Below, in pieces: positions 18,671 to 29,140 of a DNA stretch of 64,000 nucleotides. The notes below the pieces were generated by a model, which ran no database searches, was not told the origin of the DNA, and saw nothing but the letters and a program-made list of their open reading frames with translations. Origin of the DNA: Polynucleobacter sp. JS-JIR-II-b4 (lineage in GTDB: Bacteria; Pseudomonadota; Gammaproteobacteria; Burkholderiales; Burkholderiaceae); the NCBI RefSeq assembly GCF_018687815.1, contig NZ_CP061306.1:992001-1056000 (forward strand), read 5' to 3'. The translations under genes were made by a program, and so were the position numbers. The number at the start of each line of letters is the position of its first letter. Position 1 is the first letter of the stretch.

Positions 18671-21103
18671 ATGCCTGGCCACTTATTGTTACCCTCTGAA
18701 CCAATTCAACTACCTTTGCTCCCATTGCGGGACGTAGTTGTGTTTCCTCATATGGTGATCCCGTTGTTTGTGGGTCGCCCAAAATCGATTAAAGCCCTCG
18801 AGGCTGCCATGGAAACTGGCAAAAATGTTCTTTTGGTAGCCCAAAAAACAGCGGCTAAAGATGAGCCCGTTATTGAGGACCTCTATGAGGTGGGCTGTAT
18901 CGCCAATATTTTGCAGATGCTCAAGTTGCCTGATGGCACTGTGAAAGTACTCGTTGAGGGTGTGCAGCGCGCAGAAGTCAGTCAAATTGAAGATAGTCTG
19001 GGTTACTTCAATTGCGAAGCAACGCCAACTGCTATCAATGCAATTGATGCGCATGAAACCGAAGCCTTACGCCGCGCAATCATGGCGCAGTTCGATCAAT
19101 ACGTAAAACTCAATAAAAAAGTGCCTCAAGAGATACTCTCTTCTTTGGGTGGCATAGATGATCCAAGTCGTTTAGCTGACACCATCTGTGCGCATCTACC
19201 TGTGAAGCTAGAGCAAAAACAACGCTTACTTGAAATGATGGATGTTGTACAACGTCTAGAAAGCTTGTTGGCTGATCTGGAGAGTGAGATTGATATTCTG
19301 CAGGTTGAGAAGCGTATTCGTGGACGTGTTAAGCGTCAGATGGAAAAGAGTCAGCGCGAGTACTACCTCAATGAACAGGTAAAAGCGATTCAGAAAGAGT
19401 TAGGCGAAGGCGAAGAGGGTGCTGATCTCGAAGAGCTCGAGAAGCGCATCAAGGCTGCGCGCATGCCTAAAGAGGCATTGAAAAAGGCAGAATCAGAACT
19501 CAAGAAGCTCAAGTTGATGTCGCCCATGTCTGCAGAGGCAACGGTCATCCGCAACTTTATTGATACGCTGGTAAATCTGCCTTGGAAGAAAAAAACTAAG
19601 ATTAATAACGACCTTACCAATGCTGAGAAAGTATTGGATGAAGATCACTATGGCTTGGACAAAGTTAAAGAACGCATCTTGGAGTACCTCGCAGTTCAAC
19701 AACGCGTTGATCGCGTCAAGGCTCCGATTCTTTGCTTAGTCGGCCCTCCTGGTGTTGGTAAAACTTCTTTAGGCCAATCTATTGCGCGTGCGACCAATCG
19801 AAAATTTGTGCGCATGGCCTTAGGTGGTGTGCGTGATGAATCTGAGATTCGTGGTCACCGTCGTACCTATATTGGTTCGATGCCAGGTAAGATTTTGAGT
19901 AGCCTCACTAAGGTGGGCGTTCGTAATCCTTTATTCCTTCTTGATGAAGTAGACAAGATGGGTATGGATTTCCGCGGAGATCCAGCCAGTGCTTTGTTAG
20001 AGGTTTTAGATCCTGAGCAAAACCACACCTTCCAAGATCACTATGTAGAAGTTGATTTTGATCTATCAGATGTGATGTTCGTGGCTACCTCGAACTCCTT
20101 GAATATTCCTGGCCCATTGTTAGATCGTCTTGAGATTATTCGTCTAGCTGGTTATACCGAGGATGAGAAAACCAGTATTGCTGTTAATTATTTGATTCCT
20201 AAACAAATCAAAAATAATGGCTTAAAGAAGGACGAGCTCAAGATTGAAGATAGCGCGGTTCGCAACATGATTCGTTACTACACGCGTGAGGCTGGGGTAC
20301 GTTCTTTAGAGCGTGAAATTAGTAAGATTTGTCGTAAGGTTGTAAAACTATTGCTCTTGAAAAAAGAAGCAGCTCCAGTCGTTGTGAATGCTGACAACTT
20401 GGAGAAGTTCTTATCGGTACGCATGTATGACTTTGGTTTAGCTGGTAAAGAAAATCAAGTTGGTCAGGTGACCGGTTTGGCCTGGACTGAAGTGGGTGGC
20501 GATTTGCTCACCATCGAAGCTGCTGTGATGCCAGGTAAGGGTGTTATTACCCGTACCGGCTCTATTGGTGATGTGATGAAAGAATCCGTTGAGGCAGCTA
20601 GAACAGTAGTTCGCTCCAGATCTAAACGACTTGGCATTACGGATGAAGCTTTTGAGAAGAAGGATATTCATATTCACTTCCCTGATGGCGCAACACCTAA
20701 GGATGGTCCATCTGCCGGTATTGCGATTACGACAGCCTTGGTATCTGTATTTACTGGGATTCCGATTCGTTCAGATGTTGCGATGACAGGTGAAATTACG
20801 CTTCGTGGTGAAGTATTGCCTATTGGCGGATTAAAAGAGAAGCTTTTGGCTGCTCATCGCGGTGGCATTAAATTAGCCTTAATTCCCGAAGAGAACGTCA
20901 AGGACCTGATTGATATTCCCGACAACGTCAAAAATGCAATCGAAATTATTCCGGTTCGCTGGATCGATAAAGTGTTGGAGCTGGCTTTAGAGCGTATGCC
21001 TGAAGCTCTGCCAGATCCTACGCCCGAAGAGTTGGCTAAAAAGGCTTCAGAAGCTAGTAAAGCAAATGAAAAGGGTGCGGCCGCAGACGTTCTTAAGCAC
21101 TGA
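18671..21103 (+). CDS. lon: ATP-dependent protease Lon
   Basis: Lon is the AAA+ serine protease that removes damaged and short-lived regulatory proteins. The N-terminal LAN domain starts with LPLLPLRDVVVFP. A coiled-coil central part comes next, then Walker A GPPGVGKT at about residues 357-364 and the FLLDEVDKMG Walker B. The protease domain holds the Ser681/Lys724 dyad in DGPSAG and GGLKEK. Length (810) is normal. The start ATG 18671 has GGAGGA about 10 nt upstream. A heat-shock-like promoter lies in the 189-bp gap after clpX. Confidence 0.97.
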   Translation: MPGHLLLPSEPIQLPLLPLRDVVVFPHMVIPLFVGRPKSIKALEAAMETGKNVLLVAQKTAAKDEPVIEDLYEVGCIANILQMLKLPDGTVKVLVEGVQRAEVSQIEDSLGYFNCEATPTAINAIDAHETEALRRAIMAQFDQYVKLNKKVPQEILSSLGGIDDPSRLADTICAHLPVKLEQKQRLLEMMDVVQRLESLLADLESEIDILQVEKRIRGRVKRQMEKSQREYYLNEQVKAIQKELGEGEEGADLEELEKRIKAARMPKEALKKAESELKKLKLMSPMSAEATVIRNFIDTLVNLPWKKKTKINNDLTNAEKVLDEDHYGLDKVKERILEYLAVQQRVDRVKAPILCLVGPPGVGKTSLGQSIARATNRKFVRMALGGVRDESEIRGHRRTYIGSMPGKILSSLTKVGVRNPLFLLDEVDKMGMDFRGDPASALLEVLDPEQNHTFQDHYVEVDFDLSDVMFVATSNSLNIPGPLLDRLEIIRLAGYTEDEKTSIAVNYLIPKQIKNNGLKKDELKIEDSAVRNMIRYYTREAGVRSLEREISKICRKVVKLLLLKKEAAPVVVNADNLEKFLSVRMYDFGLAGKENQVGQVTGLAWTEVGGDLLTIEAAVMPGKGVITRTGSIGDVMKESVEAARTVVRSRSKRLGITDEAFEKKDIHIHFPDGATPKDGPSAGIAITTALVSVFTGIPIRSDVAMTGEITLRGEVLPIGGLKEKLLAAHRGGIKLALIPEENVKDLIDIPDNVKNAIEIIPVRWIDKVLELALERMPEALPDPTPEELAKKASEASKANEKGAAADVLKH

Positions 21104-21209
21104 AAATAGGGCGATTTTTCGTTAAATCCTCCTCGTCGTTAGAGGTCTGTTTAGCGGAAAATCCACCCAAAACCCACGCTTAGGTTACAATCTCAGCTGT
21201 GATAATTTG

Positions 21210-21285
21210 GGGCGCTTAGCTCAGTTGGTAGAGCGTCTGCCTTACACGCAGAATGTCGGGAGTTCGAGCCTCTCAGCGCCCACCA
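21210..21285 (+). tRNA. tRNA-Val (anticodon TAC)
   Basis: Acceptor arms GGGCGCT / AGCGCCC, D-arm AGCTCAGTTGGTAGAGC, an anticodon loop CTTACAC giving TAC, T-loop AGTTCGAGCC and an encoded CCA. It lies alone between lon and the ppiD-like gene. Confidence 0.96.
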
Positions 21286-21393
21286 AACTATTACCTCTTT
21301 TCTTTTTCTTAGCCTACTCAGGCATTTCAATACCCATCAGCCCAGCGCCTAGTACACTCGTGGTATTCATCTTTTTTACTAGCGAACTTTTAC

Positions 21394-22857
21394 ATGTTTG
21401 ATACCGTCCGTAAGCACCAGCGAATTCTTCAGTTTGTTTTAATGCTTTTGATCGTTCCATCCTTTGCCTTCTTTGGAATTTCTAGCTATTCCAGTTTCTT
21501 GGACAAAGAGACTGATATTGTCAAAGTTAATGGCAAACCTATTACTGCTCAAGAAGTGGATTCAGCTGCGAAACGTCAAGCTGAGCGCGTTGGTGGAAAT
21601 GCGCAGATTGCTCAAAGCCTCCAATTTAGACAAGCAATTTTGAATGAGTTATTGCAACAACGCATCCTTGGGTTTGCAGTCAGCAATTTGCGTTTACAAG
21701 TTGGGAAAGAAGCCCTCGTGAAGAGCTTGCAAAATATTCCGCAGATTCGAGCGCTATACAGACAAGATGGTAGTTTCGATGATGCGCGCTTTAAACAGCT
21801 CTTGGCTAGCAATGGCTTAAATGAAGAGCAGTTTTATGCGAGCCAGGCTTTTGATTTAAAAATCAGTCAATTGGTGAACTCTGTAGCCCGTACAGAAATC
21901 GCTAGTCCAAAATTATCTGAAATCGTTTCAACCCTTTATGAGACTGAGCGTCAAGTTCAGGCTCTATCCTTTGATGCAAAAGATTATTTAAACAAGGTAA
22001 ATCCTTCTCAAGAAGACCTCCAGGCCTTCTATACCTCTAACACGAAGTTATTTGAGAGTCCGGAGTATGTGGATGTCGAGTACATCGTTCTCAAGGCCGA
22101 TCCAAAAGAAGATGCCAAAGTATTTAGCGAGAAAGCGGATCAATTTGCCAATATGACTTATGACCAGTCAGATAGCCTTAAGCCAGCTGCAGATAAATTA
22201 AAGCTGAGCGTTCAAACACAGAAGGGCGTAACGCGTTCCGGCGCAGCTGGCGTTGCAAAAGATCATCCGCTGGCCAATCCTAAGGTGGTTCAATCCCTGT
22301 TTGGTGATGATGCTGTTAAGAACAAACGGAATATTGAAGCCGTACAAACCTCTCCAGGCGTTTTTGTTTCAGCGCGAGTAGTTATTTTTCATCCTGCTCA
22401 AACTTTGCCTTACAAAGATGTTGCCGCTGAAGTGAAGCGTCAAGTAAGTCAACGCATGGCTGAAAAACTTGCCGTCAGCGCTGCAGCAGATCGCTTTACG
22501 GCATTAGAAAAAGATCCAAAGAATAGTTCTGGCTTTGCTAGCCCGGTTTGGGTTTCTCGTAATAAACCTGCAAATTTAGTGGGTGGAGCTTTAGATGAAG
22601 TGATGTCCGTCAATCCTGATAAATTCCCTGCGCTGGTTTCTGTTCAAAATCCAGGGGTTGGTACCATTTTGTATCGCGTTGATCAGACAAGGCAACCTGC
22701 AGGTATTGATGCCAAGGTTCATAAGGCACAAGCACAACAAATTCAAGCATTGGCAGCCCAGTCTGAATTTGCTGGCTTTATGTCTTACTGGCGTGATGTT
22801 GCTGGCGTTAAGATAATTAATCCTCTTAAGCCGCCATCATTAGGTTCCGGCAGCTAA
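21394..22857 (+). CDS. PpiD-like periplasmic chaperone lacking the parvulin domain
   Basis: The protein is an inner-membrane-anchored SurA_N/PpiD-type foldase. A short cytoplasmic start, MFDTVRKHQR, is followed by one membrane segment (about residues 11-30). A SurA-N-like helical domain (VNGKPITAQEVDSAAK onward) covers about 40-200. PpiD of related Burkholderiales has about 620-645 residues with a parvulin domain in the middle. Here the text runs straight from EYIVLKADPKEDA (about 230-241) into the post-parvulin part FSEKADQFANMTYDQSD. None of the parvulin motifs (HILI, GGDLGW, FGYHII) is present, giving 487 residues. It should keep chaperone function without isomerase activity. The frame is intact, so this is not a pseudogene. 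The position after lon and tRNA-Val fits ppiD. Confidence 0.85.
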   Translation: MFDTVRKHQRILQFVLMLLIVPSFAFFGISSYSSFLDKETDIVKVNGKPITAQEVDSAAKRQAERVGGNAQIAQSLQFRQAILNELLQQRILGFAVSNLRLQVGKEALVKSLQNIPQIRALYRQDGSFDDARFKQLLASNGLNEEQFYASQAFDLKISQLVNSVARTEIASPKLSEIVSTLYETERQVQALSFDAKDYLNKVNPSQEDLQAFYTSNTKLFESPEYVDVEYIVLKADPKEDAKVFSEKADQFANMTYDQSDSLKPAADKLKLSVQTQKGVTRSGAAGVAKDHPLANPKVVQSLFGDDAVKNKRNIEAVQTSPGVFVSARVVIFHPAQTLPYKDVAAEVKRQVSQRMAEKLAVSAAADRFTALEKDPKNSSGFASPVWVSRNKPANLVGGALDEVMSVNPDKFPALVSVQNPGVGTILYRVDQTRQPAGIDAKVHKAQAQQIQALAAQSEFAGFMSYWRDVAGVKIINPLKPPSLGSGS

Positions 22858-22875
22858 GCTTTATCGTTAAATTAC

Positions 22876-23547
22876 TTATTTACTCTTAAGCAGTGCTTGA
22901 TATGGGGCCATAGCGCCCCATACGTTTTTAAAGAGAATGGCTTGCGCCTTTTCATTAGGATGCATGCGATCTGCCTGAAATAAATCAATGTCAGAAGCAA
23001 CATTCTTTAGAAAAAATGGCACAAGTTTAACTTGTTCCTGGCGAGCAAGCTTAGGATACAGATCCTGAAATTGCTTGGTGTACTCTTGTCCATAATTGGG
23101 TGGAATCTGCATTCCAAACAATAGAACTTTTGCTCCTGAGCTTTTGCTTAATTGAATCATCTTGCGTAAATTTCTATCTGACTCTTGGATTGATAATCCG
23201 CGTAATGCATCATTTGCCCCAAGCTCTAAAAGGACAATTCCTGGTTTCTTTTGTTCCAATAGTTTTGGTAATCTAGATATGCCACCGGAACTGGTTTCCC
23301 CACTAATGCTGGCGTTAAAAACAGTCCAAGGGCTAGCCTCTTTATGAAGTTGGTCCTCCAGGAGTTTTACCCACCCGGTACCGCGCGCTAATCCATATTC
23401 TGCCGAGAGACTATCTCCCATAACCAAAATAACGGGATTGGTCTGAGCCTTTGTGCCAAAGGGAATAAACAGGCAAAATAGGGAGCTTGCCATCAATATG
23501 GCTTGCAATTTTTTACTCAAGAAGTTCAACCAAATATATTGATTCAT
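22876..23547 (-). CDS. tesA: Arylesterase / acyl-CoA thioesterase I, TesA-like SGNH hydrolase
   Basis: This is an exported SGNH/GDSL hydrolase of the TesA/lysophospholipase L1 group. A signal peptide with basic SKK and a hydrophobic stretch (residues 11-34) ends near TKAQT. Block I GDSLS holds the nucleophile Ser46. SGETSSGG (block II), ELGANDALRG (block III) and DRMHPN (block V, Asp/His) follow. It would cleave acyl thioesters or esters in the periplasm. Its start codon is only 2 bp from the start of the divergent ABC ATPase gene, the same tesA/ybbA pairing as in E. coli, so each promoter must lie within the other gene. Confidence 0.88.
   Translation of the reverse strand: MNQYIWLNFLSKKLQAILMASSLFCLFIPFGTKAQTNPVILVMGDSLSAEYGLARGTGWVKLLEDQLHKEASPWTVFNASISGETSSGGISRLPKLLEQKKPGIVLLELGANDALRGLSIQESDRNLRKMIQLSKSSGAKVLLFGMQIPPNYGQEYTKQFQDLYPKLARQEQVKLVPFFLKNVASDIDLFQADRMHPNEKAQAILFKNVWGAMAPYQALLKSK
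23512..23540 (+). promoter_or_regulatory. Promoter for the ABC ATPase gene, inside tesA
   Basis: TTTACT (23512-23517), a 17-bp spacer and TATATT (23535-23540) lie within the tesA signal-peptide coding region. The ATG at 23550 is 9 nt after the -10, which predicts a near-leaderless mRNA. Confidence 0.45.
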
Positions 23548-23549
23548 TT

Positions 23550-24224
23550 ATGAGTATTCCAGTCAAGGTCCTTTGCGCAATACACCTAGGTAAAGAAGTT
23601 TTATCTAGCGATGGATCATTAACTATTTTGCACGACATTAGCTTTGATGTCTTTGATGGCGAAAGTGTTGCTATTACTGGCGCGTCGGGTTCTGGGAAAA
23701 GTACTTTGCTCGGTCTTCTAGCCGGCTTAGATACCCCCTCTAGTGGGCATGTTGAATTGGTCGCCCAAAATCTCAATCAGCTTGACGAAGATGGGCGGGC
23801 GAAATTACGAGGGCAAAAGGTAGGCTTTGTATTTCAATCCTTCCAATTGCTACCTCATTTAACAGCCCTTGAAAACGTCATGCTGCCGGCCGATCTAAAT
23901 GGGATGGGGATGGCTAAGGAAAATGCATTGGCCTGCCTAGAACAGGTGGGTTTAAGCGAGCGAGCCAATCATTTCCCCACGACCTTGTCTGGCGGAGAGC
24001 AGCAACGGGTAGCGCTAGCTAGGGCCTTCATCATGAAGCCTGAGATTTTATTTGCTGACGAGCCCACGGGCAGTCTGGATGAGGTTAGCGGAAATCGGGT
24101 TATTGAGCTGCTTTTTGAGCTAAATCGAGCCAATCATTCCACCCTTATTTTGGTCACCCACGACCAAGCCCTGGCTGATCGGTGCCAGCGGCAATTACAC
24201 CTTCAAGGCGGTCGATTGCTGTAG
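23550..24224 (+). CDS. ABC transporter ATP-binding protein, YbbA/LolD type
   Basis: The 224-residue ATPase belongs to the MacB/LolD/YbbA group. Walker A GASGSGKST is at residues 44-52. The Q-loop is VFQSFQLLPHLT, the signature is LSGGEQQR and Walker B is ILFADEPTGSLD. The start at 23550 is chosen because in-frame codons upstream would run into the divergent tesA. In other bacteria ybbA is followed by the FtsX-like permease ybbP. Here the next gene is purL, so no permease is adjacent and the ATPase is an orphan. Its transported substrate is unknown. Confidence 0.88.
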   Translation: MSIPVKVLCAIHLGKEVLSSDGSLTILHDISFDVFDGESVAITGASGSGKSTLLGLLAGLDTPSSGHVELVAQNLNQLDEDGRAKLRGQKVGFVFQSFQLLPHLTALENVMLPADLNGMGMAKENALACLEQVGLSERANHFPTTLSGGEQQRVALARAFIMKPEILFADEPTGSLDEVSGNRVIELLFELNRANHSTLILVTHDQALADRCQRQLHLQGGRLL

Positions 24225-24233
24225 GCAAAACCT

Positions 24234-24239
24234 TATAAT
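24234..24239 (+). promoter_or_regulatory. -10 hexamer directly before purL
   Basis: A perfect TATAAT ends 6 nt before the purL ATG (24246). Transcription would start at or next to the A of the ATG. No recognisable -35 lies at 16-18 bp. The AGGG between hexamer and ATG is too close to act as a ribosome site. Confidence 0.5.
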
Positions 24240-24245
24240 CTAGGG

Positions 24246-27200
24246 ATGTCTTTTTTCCACTTTTTGCCCGGCGCTGATGCGCTTTCCCCCTTCCGCCAGC
24301 AGCGACTTTTGGCTGCTTTGGCCGCGCAAGGGGTTGATCTTGAGTCCATTGAAGCTCAATACCTTCATTTCATATGGTCAGAGGCTGAGCTAAACGCCAA
24401 AGATCAAGAAGTCATGGCTAGTTTGTTGACCTATGGCGAGCCATTTCATTCCAAAATACATCCAGGAAAATCTTGGTTCGGAAGTAGCAAAAACGAGAAT
24501 CAAGGCGTCATTGTTATCCCAAGATTTGGAACACTTTCTCCATGGGCCAGTAAGGCTACAGATATCGCTCGTCAATGTGGATTGGATGTATTGCGTATTG
24601 AGCGGGGCGCTCAATTTTCATGGAAGAGCAAGAAAGCGCTGTCGTCAGAGCAAAAACAATTAGTGCTGGCTGCGGTCCACGACAGAATGACCGAAGCAGT
24701 GATTGATTCAACTGAAGCTGCTAATGCTTTATATCAATCACTGGAAGACAAGCCGTTAACACGTATACCGGTAATGACTGAAGGTCGAGCTGCTCTCGAT
24801 AAAGCAAATCAAGAATTAGGTCTTGCTTTGTCCGATGACGAGGTGACATACCTAGTTGAAAACTTTACTAGACTAAAGCGCAACCCATCAGACGTTGAGC
24901 TAATAATGTTCGCACAAGCAAACAGTGAACACTGTCGCCATAAGATTTTTAATTCCAGCTGGACAATTGATGGGGATGATCAAGAGCGATCTTTATTTGC
25001 CATGATCCGCAATACTCATCAATTGAAACCAGAGGGAACGATTGTTGCGTATTCCGACAACTCTGCAGTTATGGTTGGCTGCGAAGCGGAAACCTGGGTT
25101 CCCCAAGGTAAAGATCAACGCTATGAAAAAGATACGCGCTTGGTCCACACCCTTATGAAGGTGGAGACTCATAATCACCCGACTGCGATCGCTCCTTTTC
25201 CTGGCGCATCTACAGGTGCGGGCGGTGAAATTCGTGATGAGGGTGCCACTGGTATAGGCGGACGTCCTAAAGCTGGCCTTACCGGTTTCTCGGTATCTAA
25301 TTTGAATATTCCCGGCACAGATCTTCCTTGGGAGAATCTGAAATACGGCAAGCCTGAGCGCATTGCTACACCTTTACAAATCATGATTGATGGGCCACTA
25401 GGCGGCGCTGCATTCAACAATGAATTTGGTCGCCCAATTTTAGGTGGTTACTTTAGAGTCTTTGAGCAAACATTAGATGGCACACGTCGTGGTTATCACA
25501 AGCCCATCATGATTGCCGGCGGTATTGGAAGCATTGATTCAATCCACACTGCAAAAAAAGCAATTCAACCAGGGCACCTATTGATTCAATTGGGTGGTCC
25601 AGGCATGCGAATCGGTATGGGCGGTGCTACTGGTAGTTCTGTTGCAACCGGGACAAATACTGCTGATCTTGATTTTGATTCTGTACAGCGAGGCAATCCA
25701 GAAATGGAGCGTCGCGCACAAGAAGTGATTAACGCCTGCCGCGCTCTTGGTGAGCACAATCCAATCGTGTCTATACATGATGTGGGTGCGGGCGGTATAT
25801 CTAATGCATTCCCCGAGCTTGCGGATGGAGCTGGTTTGGGGGCCTCATTTAAACTACGGAACGTTCCACTCGAAGAAAGTGGCATGAGTCCTGCAGAGAT
25901 TTGGTGCAATGAATCTCAGGAACGTTATGTTTTGGCTATTGATGCAAAAGATTTGGACCTGTTTAAATCATTTTGCGAACGTGAGCGTTGTCCTTTTGCA
26001 GTAGTTGGTGAAGCAACTGCAGAACGTCAGCTGAAATTAAGCGACTCAAAGCAGCCGTCATCTGATGATGCAGCGCTGCCAATTGATATGCCGATGGAAG
26101 TTTTACTTGGTAAGCCTCCAAAGATGCATCGCAACGTTACAAGAGTTGCCCAGGTGTTCAAAGAATTAGATGTAACTGATGCTGATCTTGCGCAATCAAT
26201 AGCCTGGGTCTTGCAACAACCTACCGTAGCTAGTAAATCATTCTTAATTACGATTGGCGACAGAACTGTTGGCGGTCTAAATGCTAGAGACCAGTTTGTT
26301 GGACCATGGCAAGTTCCTGTAGCTGATTGCGCCGTTACTCTGATGGATTACAAGGGTTATCGTGGTGAAGCAATGTCTATGGGTGAAAGAACCCCATTAG
26401 CGGTTATAGACGCAGCAGCGGCTGCGCGCATGGCAGTGGGTGAGGCGATTACCAATCTCTTGGCTGCAGATATTGCCAGCCTCGAAAGCGTAAAACTTTC
26501 TGCAAACTGGATGGCGGCATGCGGTTCTCCTGGTGAGGATGCCAAGCTCTATGACTCCGTTAAAGCAATTGGTATGGAACTGTGTCCTGCGCTTGGAATA
26601 TCGATTCCAGTTGGCAAGGATTCTTTATCTATGTCTACCGCATGGCAAGATGGTGATGAAGCCAAGAAAGTAGTCGCACCCGTATCTTTAATCATCTCTG
26701 CTTTTGCATCTGTGCTGGATGCCCGTAAAACATTGACTCCTCTGCTGCAGTTGAAGGATAAAGACGGATCTCCACAAGAGACTGAGCTGATCTTGATCGA
26801 TTTAGGGCGTGGCAAGAATCGCATGGCGGGAAGTATCTTGGCTCAAGTGCTTGATCAGTCCGGAAAATCAGCGCCTGATATTGATCACCCAGAAGATTTG
26901 AAGTCTTTGGCTGCCGCCATTATTGAACTGCGTAAAGAGAATAAGCTTTTGGCTTATCACGACCGTTCTGATGGTGGATTATTTGCTGCTGTTGCTGAAA
27001 TGGCTTTTGCCTCCCACTGCGGCATCTCGCTTAACGTAGATATGATCGCTATGGTTGCTGGACAAGAGCCTGATTATGGTGACGCTAAGAATTGGGCGCA
27101 ACAGGTATCTGGTCGTCGCCATGAGCAAACATTGCGCGCGTTATTTAATGAAGAGTTAGGCGCAGTAATTCAGGTTCGCAAAGAAGATCGTGATGCGGTG

Positions 27201-28283
27201 TTTGCTGTATTGAGAAAGTTGGGCTTAAGTGCTCATAGCCATGTCATCGGCAAGCCCAATACCAACGGCCGTATTGAAATTTGGCGCGATGCTAAAAATA
27301 TTTTTGCTGAGCCGCGTGAAGTACTGCAAAAGATCTGGACTAACACTAGCTATCAAATAGCGCGTTTACGCGACAATCCTGCCTGTGCTGATAGTGAATT
27401 CTCGCTCTTGGAGAATGTTGCCGATTCAGGCATGAATCCTAAACTCACATTCAATCCTTCTGAAGATATTGCAGCGCCATTTATTGGCAAAAATGCACGC
27501 CCTAAAGTTGCTATTTTGCGAGAGCAGGGCGTTAACTCCCATGTTGAAATGGCGTACTCCGTTAATTGGGCTGGATTTGATAGCTATGACGTCCATATGT
27601 CTGATTTACTTAGTGGTAAAGCTAACTTAGAAGACTTTAGGGGCCTAATAGCCTGTGGTGGCTTTAGTTATGGAGACGTATTGGGAGCTGGAGAGGGTTG
27701 GGCTAAAACAATTTTATTTAACCAACAGCTCCGAGACCAGTTTTCTAAGTTCTTTGAGCGTCATGACAGCTTTGCATTAGGTGTTTGTAACGGTTGCCAA
27801 ATGATGAGCAATCTCTCAGGAATTATTCCGGGTGCAGAAGCTTGGCCTAAATTTACACGCAATCAATCAGAGCAATATGAGGCTCGCTTGGTGATGGCTG
27901 AAGTAATGGCTTCACCTTCAATATTCACTCAAGGTATGGAAGGAAGTCAGATACCCATTGCAATTGCTCACGGTGAAGGGTTTGCCAACTTCAGTCAACA
28001 GGGCAGCTTAGAGCAGATTCAAAAGCAAGGCTTGGCCTCATTCCGCTTTGTTGATCATCAAGGCAACCCAACAGAAACTTATCCAATGAATCCAAACGGA
28101 TCTCCCAATGGTTTAACTGGGGTCACGACACCCGATGGTCGTTTTATGGTCATGATGCCTCATCCCGAGCGTGTATTTAGAGCTGTACAGATGAGCTGGT
28201 GTCCGCCTGAATGGTTGGATACCCCTGATGGGGCTAGCCCTTGGCTACGCTTATTCCGCAATGCCCGTCGTTGGGCGAATTAA
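24246..28283 (+). CDS. purL: Phosphoribosylformylglycinamidine synthase PurL
   Basis: This large single-chain PurL (1345 residues) converts FGAR to FGAM with glutamine and ATP in purine synthesis. An N-terminal PurS-like domain is followed by the linker with the [10 protein letters not shown] segment. Two AIR-synthase-like ATP domains ([19 protein letters not shown], then HDRSDGG) come next. The C-terminal class I glutaminase has [14 protein letters not shown], the nucleophile Cys in GVCNGCQ and MPHPER. All catalytic motifs are present. The start ATG lies 6 nt after TATAAT. The next gene begins inside its last codons. Confidence 0.97.
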   Translation: MSFFHFLPGADALSPFRQQRLLAALAAQGVDLESIEAQYLHFIWSEAELNAKDQEVMASLLTYGEPFHSKIHPGKSWFGSSKNENQGVIVIPRFGTLSPWASKATDIARQCGLDVLRIERGAQFSWKSKKALSSEQKQLVLAAVHDRMTEAVIDSTEAANALYQSLEDKPLTRIPVMTEGRAALDKANQELGLALSDDEVTYLVENFTRLKRNPSDVELIMFAQANSEHCRHKIFNSSWTIDGDDQERSLFAMIRNTHQLKPEGTIVAYSDNSAVMVGCEAETWVPQGKDQRYEKDTRLVHTLMKVETHNHPTAIAPFPGASTGAGGEIRDEGATGIGGRPKAGLTGFSVSNLNIPGTDLPWENLKYGKPERIATPLQIMIDGPLGGAAFNNEFGRPILGGYFRVFEQTLDGTRRGYHKPIMIAGGIGSIDSIHTAKKAIQPGHLLIQLGGPGMRIGMGGATGSSVATGTNTADLDFDSVQRGNPEMERRAQEVINACRALGEHNPIVSIHDVGAGGISNAFPELADGAGLGASFKLRNVPLEESGMSPAEIWCNESQERYVLAIDAKDLDLFKSFCERERCPFAVVGEATAERQLKLSDSKQPSSDDAALPIDMPMEVLLGKPPKMHRNVTRVAQVFKELDVTDADLAQSIAWVLQQPTVASKSFLITIGDRTVGGLNARDQFVGPWQVPVADCAVTLMDYKGYRGEAMSMGERTPLAVIDAAAAARMAVGEAITNLLAADIASLESVKLSANWMAACGSPGEDAKLYDSVKAIGMELCPALGISIPVGKDSLSMSTAWQDGDEAKKVVAPVSLIISAFASVLDARKTLTPLLQLKDKDGSPQETELILIDLGRGKNRMAGSILAQVLDQSGKSAPDIDHPEDLKSLAAAIIELRKENKLLAYHDRSDGGLFAAVAEMAFASHCGISLNVDMIAMVAGQEPDYGDAKNWAQQVSGRRHEQTLRALFNEELGAVIQVRKEDRDAVFAVLRKLGLSAHSHVIGKPNTNGRIEIWRDAKNIFAEPREVLQKIWTNTSYQIARLRDNPACADSEFSLLENVADSGMNPKLTFNPSEDIAAPFIGKNARPKVAILREQGVNSHVEMAYSVNWAGFDSYDVHMSDLLSGKANLEDFRGLIACGGFSYGDVLGAGEGWAKTILFNQQLRDQFSKFFERHDSFALGVCNGCQMMSNLSGIIPGAEAWPKFTRNQSEQYEARLVMAEVMASPSIFTQGMEGSQIPIAIAHGEGFANFSQQGSLEQIQKQGLASFRFVDHQGNPTETYPMNPNGSPNGLTGVTTPDGRFMVMMPHPERVFRAVQMSWCPPEWLDTPDGASPWLRLFRNARRWAN

Positions 28284-29058
28284 GTTGTCTGCTGATGGAT
28301 TAATGGAGCCGGTCACTTTTTCTGAAAGTGGCGGCGTTCGTTATCTTCACTTTGGTACGGACTCCATTCAGGGAGCGATGCGTATTCGTGATCCTGATGA
28401 GATTTATTTAGAGTACAACCAGCAGATGATGGCCTGGCTTTTGTTTTTAGAGACTAAGCCTGGCATGCGGATAGCCCAGCTAGGTTTAGGCACTGGCGCA
28501 TTAACTAAATTTCAATATCGATATTGCCCAGCTGTGAAAACTACCGTAGTAGAGTTCAATCCCGCTGTAATCGTTTCTGCGAGATCGATGTTTTTTACAC
28601 CTGACGATGATCGCCGCTTAGAAACTCTACAAGCTGATGCAAAACTATTCGTCAAGAATAAAAAGTATCAAGACTGCTTTGATGCTGTTCAGGTTGATTT
28701 GTATGATGCGATTTGCGATGGCCCTGCGGCAAGCTCTTTGGATTTTTATAAAGGTTGCTACGATATTCTCAAAGGGCCCGGTGTCATGACGGTGAATTTA
28801 TTCTCGCGACACAAAAGCTTTGATATAAACCTTAAGAATATCTGCGAAGCCTTTAATAATAGAGTGCTGTTATTTCCAGAGTCCCATGATTGCAACGTCG
28901 TGGCGATTGGATTCAAAGGGCCTAAGCTCGAGGCGGAATGGAGGGATGTCTCAAAACGGGCAAAACTGATCCTTGAAAAAACTGGACTCCCTACTAATAA
29001 ATGGGTCTCAGGTATTAGTCGGGAGAATGCGCGACAAGAAAATAAGCTCTCGATCTAA
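28261..29058 (+). CDS. Spermidine-synthase-like methyltransferase-fold protein
   Basis: The protein has the Rossmann fold of polyamine aminopropyltransferases. [16 protein letters not shown] is the cofactor-binding loop and VVEFNPAVI the acidic strand end. [10 protein letters not shown] segment and [18 protein letters not shown] follow. A speD decarboxylase gene is not nearby and the characteristic YHE substrate motif of SpeE is not clear, so the substrate is open. I use ATG 28261, overlapping the purL end by 23 bp; ATG 28303, just after purL, and ATG 28228 are alternatives. The reading frame ends at a strong bidirectional terminator. Confidence 0.75.
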   Translation: MPVVGRIKLSADGLMEPVTFSESGGVRYLHFGTDSIQGAMRIRDPDEIYLEYNQQMMAWLLFLETKPGMRIAQLGLGTGALTKFQYRYCPAVKTTVVEFNPAVIVSARSMFFTPDDDRRLETLQADAKLFVKNKKYQDCFDAVQVDLYDAICDGPAASSLDFYKGCYDILKGPGVMTVNLFSRHKSFDINLKNICEAFNNRVLLFPESHDCNVVAIGFKGPKLEAEWRDVSKRAKLILEKTGLPTNKWVSGISRENARQENKLSI

Positions 29059-29074
29059 TACTTCGAAGCAAAAG

Positions 29075-29103
29075 AAAAAGGCGATCGTTTGATCGCCTTT
29101 TTT
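29075..29103. terminator. Bidirectional terminator between the spermidine-synthase-like gene and acnB
   Basis: A5, stem GGCGATC / GATCGCC with a GTTT loop, then T6. It serves the two convergent genes. Confidence 0.85.
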
Positions 29104-29140
29104 GCTGCTCAACCTATTGCTAGGTTGAGGGTATTGCGTA

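Noticed and set aside
21207..21401. 64-residue open frame across tRNA-Val
   Set aside because: Most of it is the tRNA sequence itself plus the gap before ppiD; it cannot be a separate gene.
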